Positions 5,042-7,925 of a stretch of 7,925 nt of DNA are shown piece by piece; position 1 is the stretch's first letter; every line of letters begins with the position of its first letter. The stretch lies in assembly GCA_014238825.1 (NCBI GenBank), contig JABAAI010000040.1, forward strand, positions 1-7,925, given 5' to 3'. A program made the position numbers and the translations under genes. This DNA comes from Leptospirales bacterium (GTDB lineage Bacteria; Spirochaetota; Leptospiria; Leptospirales; Leptonemataceae). The notes under the pieces are model-generated. The model saw only the letters and a list, made by a program, of their open reading frames with translations. It was not told where the DNA came from and searched no databases.

Positions 5042-5932
5042 ATGAAAACCCTCCATTGCAAAATACCATGTAATCTCTGCAACTCTCGAAACTTCACACA
5101 TCTCTTTAACATAAATTCTACTCGTAACGAAAAATTTCAAGTAGTTTCTTGTAGCAGTTGTGGCTTAAAGCAAGTGAATCCGCAACCAAATATAACAGCT
5201 GTGAAGCCATACTACAGTGACACCTATTTTCTCAAGCGAAATGAGCGCGGCTATGACAACTACTATAGTGAAAGTGTTCGTAATGAAATTTGTCGTGTTT
5301 ATGAAAAGAATCTTAGTGATTTAAATTTTTGGAAACACGAAAGAGGGCTTAAGAAAAAGCACAAAATTTTGCACTCACTAGATTTAGGCTGTGCCGCCGG
5401 TTATTTTGTGGAACTAATAAAAAAAAGACACTGGCAAGCAGAAGGTATAGACCTCGCAAAAGGACCTGTCCTCGCAGCGAGGAAACGTAACCTCAAAATA
5501 CACCTAGGTGATTGGTTTTCTAAGTCTTCGATCCGGAGTGGAAAATATCATCTAATTACTTTATGGGCATCCATAGAACATATGCATAATCCATACGAAG
5601 TTTTTAAACGCAGTGTAAAATTACTCAAAGCAGATGGGCATCTAATAATATCTACTTGTTGTTACAATTACTTAGCCAAGTTACAAGGAAAAAATTGGCG
5701 TTTTATGAATGTTCCAGAGCATCTCTATTTCTTTAATCAGGCTCAGATTACAAAGATGGCAAAAAAAGCTGGTTTCCGACTAATATCATCAGTAAGTTAT
5801 GGTTCAGGCTTAACAAAAAAGAAGGATGCTAGTTACTTATATAAGACAGCTAAATTTTTAGCTGATTGGCTTGTAAAAAAACTAAAGCAAGGAGATATGA
5901 TGGCTCTGCATTTTCAAAAGATCAAAAGCTAA
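5042..5932 (+). CDS. Class I SAM-dependent methyltransferase with N-terminal Cys4 knuckle
   Basis: The 296-aa protein starts with a probable zinc knuckle, C10xxC13 and C37xxC40, the latter in SCSSCGLKQVNPQP, which is typical of a group of bacterial methyltransferases that often sit in surface-polysaccharide loci. The Rossmann domain follows: motif I LDLGCAAGYF (113-122), the acidic strand end at D137 in GIDLA, and LWASIEHMHNPYEVF (near 171-185), which matches the WxxxEHxxdP motif of the type 11/12 methyltransferase fold. Downstream, NVPEHLYFFNQAQI and KKAGF match the usual PEHLxxF...GF signature. There is no signal peptide or membrane span, so it should act in the cytoplasm. It stands alone here: divergent from the ferredoxin gene and convergent with murC, so context does not give a substrate. 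The ATG at 5042 begins 29 nt before the first CxxC codon and is the natural start, though without a visible Shine-Dalgarno. Confidence 0.85.
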   Translation: MKTLHCKIPCNLCNSRNFTHLFNINSTRNEKFQVVSCSSCGLKQVNPQPNITAVKPYYSDTYFLKRNERGYDNYYSESVRNEICRVYEKNLSDLNFWKHERGLKKKHKILHSLDLGCAAGYFVELIKKRHWQAEGIDLAKGPVLAARKRNLKIHLGDWFSKSSIRSGKYHLITLWASIEHMHNPYEVFKRSVKLLKADGHLIISTCCYNYLAKLQGKNWRFMNVPEHLYFFNQAQITKMAKKAGFRLISSVSYGSGLTKKKDASYLYKTAKFLADWLVKKLKQGDMMALHFQKIKS

Positions 5933-5961
5933 AAATTTGCTTTATACCAGCAATAATATGA

Positions 5962-7473
5962 TTATTCTTCTAATATCTTTTTTACTTCTAAACGAATTAT
6001 TTGAGAAATACTTCCCGCACCAAGAGCAAGGAGAATATCCCCTTCTTGAGTTTTGCCCCTAGCCCCGGTTAATATTCCTTGAATATCTTGCTCTGCGATA
6101 ACTTGACAAGCATCCTCGCGAGCATAGGAACTCATACAATCCAAAATCAAATGAGATGATACATTATCCAGTTGCTTTTCAGAAGCAGCATAAATTGGTA
6201 ATAGATATATAAAATCTGCAAGAGCAAGAGACTTTGCAAATGATTTATACATAGCGGCAGTGCGCGTATAGCGATGAGGTTGAAAAATAACTATTAAGCG
6301 TCCTTTAGTAGCTTGATATCTTTTAAGAGAACTTATAACGCATTCTATTTCAGTAGGATGATGTCCATAATCATCATAAATACTCATTCCCTTAATGCTT
6401 GCTATCTTTTGCAATCTTCTTTCTAAACCGGGGAAAGCATTCATGATTTCCAACATTTTCTCTATAGTGAAATCTGGAATATCAATAAAACCATCTCGCT
6501 CTGCCTCAGCAACGAGTGCCATTACTCCTAAAGCATTCTTGGCGAAATGGGGGCCTATTAATTTTAAATGGAGTTTACCTAGAGAAATAAGGCTGTGTTT
6601 TATATCTTTTCCATTTTTCTCTTCCTCTTCATTTCTATTATTAACAAAAATCTCAAGTGAATTACTATCTGATATAAAGTATCCTGTATAATGAGGTATC
6701 TCTTGAGGGTTTGAATTAGCATAGTATCTCATTTCAGCATCACTTTCGAAGCAAGAAAAAAATACAAGTTTTGCACTCAGTTTTTTTAATTTGCTTATTT
6801 TCTCTAAACGATTATCTTGAATATTAAGACAGAGCAAATTACTTGCTATACAAAATTTAGCAAAGGCCGCACTCAGAGCATTCATATCGCCATAAAAATC
6901 TAAATGATCCGCATCTATATTTGATACCAAACGTAACTTTGCTTTACTTTTTAAAAATGACCCGTCAGACTCATCACTTTCATATACACCAATTTTATCA
7001 GACCCAAGGGCATAGCTATGTTGCATAAACAAAGGACGCGCTCCAAGTATAACGCAAGGGTCAACCTTGAATTGCATTAATATCCAAGCCAGCATAGCAG
7101 TACTTGAACTTTTACCGTGGGTTCCAGCTATTGCAAAGCTTTGCCAGCATTTTTGCAAACAAATATTTAGAAAATCCATTCTATGTAACAGCTTAATAGA
7201 GCTTTCCTTTTCTTTCTCTAGAATCAAACGAATGTGAGTCATTTCTGGATGATCTGAGGGAATCGCAGTACTGTAAACTATTGTATCATAGCTTGCTAAA
7301 TGCTTGGGATTTGCTTTCTCATGGAATTTAATATGTACTTTTGCAAAGTCTGCCTTTTGCTTAGGGCTTAATTTTGGATCTGAACCAGCCACTATAAACC
7401 CGCTAGCTCTAGCAAAATGAGCCAAAGGTTCCATACCTGAACCGCCTATTCCAATTAAATAGACTGCGCGCAT
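5962..7473 (-). CDS. murC: UDP-N-acetylmuramate--L-alanine ligase
   Basis: MurC adds L-alanine to UDP-MurNAc with ATP, the first amino-acid step of peptidoglycan precursor synthesis in the cytoplasm. The 503-aa product shows all domains: GIGGSGM (8-14) for UDP binding, the ATP P-loop GTHGKSSST (117-125), ESDESDGSF (165-173), NIDADHLD (185-192), FPGLERR (347-353), DDYGHHPTE (367-375) and FQPHRYTR (397-404). DYGHHPTE and FQPHRYTR favour MurC over the related recycling ligase Mpl. The family's usual HNxxN element is altered to H309-F310-A-K-N313, and a charged insertion (about 278-292, with four consecutive Glu) lies before it. The ATG at 7473 places the first glycine motif at the very N-terminus, making a short but normal start. 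It lies 23 nt after the stop of the propeller-like gene on the same strand. No other cell-wall gene (ftsW, murG, murB, ddl) is adjacent. Confidence 0.95.
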   Translation of the reverse strand: MRAVYLIGIGGSGMEPLAHFARASGFIVAGSDPKLSPKQKADFAKVHIKFHEKANPKHLASYDTIVYSTAIPSDHPEMTHIRLILEKEKESSIKLLHRMDFLNICLQKCWQSFAIAGTHGKSSSTAMLAWILMQFKVDPCVILGARPLFMQHSYALGSDKIGVYESDESDGSFLKSKAKLRLVSNIDADHLDFYGDMNALSAAFAKFCIASNLLCLNIQDNRLEKISKLKKLSAKLVFFSCFESDAEMRYYANSNPQEIPHYTGYFISDSNSLEIFVNNRNEEEEKNGKDIKHSLISLGKLHLKLIGPHFAKNALGVMALVAEAERDGFIDIPDFTIEKMLEIMNAFPGLERRLQKIASIKGMSIYDDYGHHPTEIECVISSLKRYQATKGRLIVIFQPHRYTRTAAMYKSFAKSLALADFIYLLPIYAASEKQLDNVSSHLILDCMSSYAREDACQVIAEQDIQGILTGARGKTQEGDILLALGAGSISQIIRLEVKKILEE

Positions 7474-7488
7474 AGCATTTCTGATGCT
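7474..7488 (-). promoter_or_regulatory. Short hairpin abutting the murC start codon
   Basis: In the murC mRNA direction AGCAT-CAGAA-ATGCT forms a perfect 5-bp stem with a 5-nt loop and ends directly at the ATG at 7473. It fills much of the 23-nt gap after the upstream gene's stop. No Shine-Dalgarno is visible there. The stem could affect initiation, but it is short enough to be a chance occurrence. Confidence 0.25.
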
Positions 7489-7496
7489 CTAAATAA

Positions 7497-7925
7497 TTAC
7501 GGTTTTATTGCCTTAATCGTGCTAAGCTTTTCTCGAGAAAAGACATGAATTGTTGTTGTGCTGTCCTTTCTTGATTGACCGGTAAGATAGATTTTATTCT
7601 TGTAAAAACTTAAGTCTGAGTATGGATTAATGGAATCTTTACTCTGTATTTCTAACTTTAAATTGGTATCAAATCGTGCTAAATAAAACTTATCTTTTAC
7701 TTTAGTGAATGCAAATATCTTATTATCACGGTAAATAAGAGGAGTAGCCCAATGTACATCTACTTTGCTTTGTTTTATTTTTGTAAGTTTATTAGAATCC
7801 AACAAAACAAGCCTATGATCTGTATTACTATCTATATCACCTGAATAACCGGTAAGTAAAACCCCTTTATTAGGAATCACGCTAAATTTACGACTACAGA
7901 TATTTACATAAGGACTTCGAAATAG
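7497..7925 (-). CDS. Beta-propeller-like protein, C-terminal fragment
   Basis: The frame is open from the right edge (no stop between 7880 and 7925) to a TAA at 7497-7499, giving the last 142 residues of a longer protein. A GTG at 7880 is therefore probably internal. The sequence is an alternating hydrophobic/polar beta pattern with two aligned units about 43 residues apart: LLDSNKLTKIKQSK...DNKIFAF and RFDTNLKLEIQSK...KNKIYLT, followed by a partial third unit (IHVFSREKLSTIKAIKP). This is the appearance of consecutive propeller blades. I do not recognise the family with certainty; spirochaetal P83/100-type C-termini came to mind from memory, but other propeller proteins are equally possible. 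Localisation cannot be judged without the N-terminus. It lies directly upstream of murC (23 nt), so the two are probably co-transcribed. Confidence 0.6.
   Translation of the reverse strand, partial: LFRSPYVNICSRKFSVIPNKGVLLTGYSGDIDSNTDHRLVLLDSNKLTKIKQSKVDVHWATPLIYRDNKIFAFTKVKDKFYLARFDTNLKLEIQSKDSINPYSDLSFYKNKIYLTGQSRKDSTTTIHVFSREKLSTIKAIKP

Noticed and set aside
4900..5112. Minus-strand 70-aa frame spanning the divergent gap
   Set aside because: It crosses two gene starts in the wrong frame and shows no recognisable features.
5952..5966. Inverted repeat AATAAT-ATG-ATTATT between the methyltransferase and murC genes
   Set aside because: The stem is all A-T, 6 bp, and overlaps the murC stop; too unstable to call a terminator.
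6395..6691. 98-aa plus-strand frame in murC
   Set aside because: It is antisense to conserved MurC motifs and low in complexity (Ser/Phe-rich), a by-product of Glu/Lys codons on the other strand.
5962..7473. Mpl (murein tripeptide recycling ligase) instead of MurC
   Set aside because: The DYGHHPTE and FQPHRYTR motifs are of the MurC type.
1..7925. CRISPR, insertion sequence, integron or prophage content
   Set aside because: No direct-repeat array, terminal inverted repeats, transposase or integrase motif was seen on either strand.

Overview
The window looks like ordinary chromosomal DNA from an AT-rich (by eye about one third G+C) bacterium with peptidoglycan and glycerophospholipid synthesis. 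It carries housekeeping genes (carB, prfA, murC, plsC), two tRNA genes and several less familiar genes, packed tightly with short gaps. I see no transposase, integrase, phage gene, CRISPR array or long DNA repeat. The taxon cannot be fixed from this window. A diderm is plausible, and the repeat pattern of the last gene loosely recalls spirochaetal propeller proteins, but that is only a hint. Most start codons lack a clear Shine-Dalgarno sequence.

Left part (1-2130). The 3' end of carB reads rightward and meets, stop codon to stop codon, a leftward unit. In transcription order that unit is a small single-span membrane protein, a CysO/MoaD-type ubiquitin-like sulfur carrier, and a MoeZ-type E1 enzyme (ThiF/MoeB domain plus rhodanese domain). 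The last two overlap by 20 bases and form a sulfur-activation pair: the E1 adenylates the carrier C-terminus and the rhodanese domain supplies sulfur. In front of the small gene a perfect 26-bp palindrome covers a TTGACA-type promoter, which is a strong operator candidate that may control the whole unit.

Middle (2216-4985). A tRNA-Pro(GGG) with its own promoter reads rightward. Facing it is a compact leftward series: a four-cluster NapF-like ferredoxin, a PlsC-type acyltransferase, tRNA-Arg(CCT) and prfA (release factor 1). The tRNA ends only 8 nt before the prfA start codon, so tRNA processing and prfA expression are probably linked.

Right part (4986-7925). A 56-bp AT-rich gap separates the ferredoxin gene from a divergent SAM-dependent methyltransferase with an N-terminal Cys4 knuckle. 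It converges on murC, which follows the truncated 3' end of a beta-propeller-like gene that runs off the right edge.

No complete new system can be claimed. The best leads are the sulfur carrier whose diglycine is followed by seven extra residues and whose diglycine codons appear to serve as the E1 ribosome-binding site, the palindrome over the small-membrane-protein promoter, and the tRNA-Arg/prfA arrangement.
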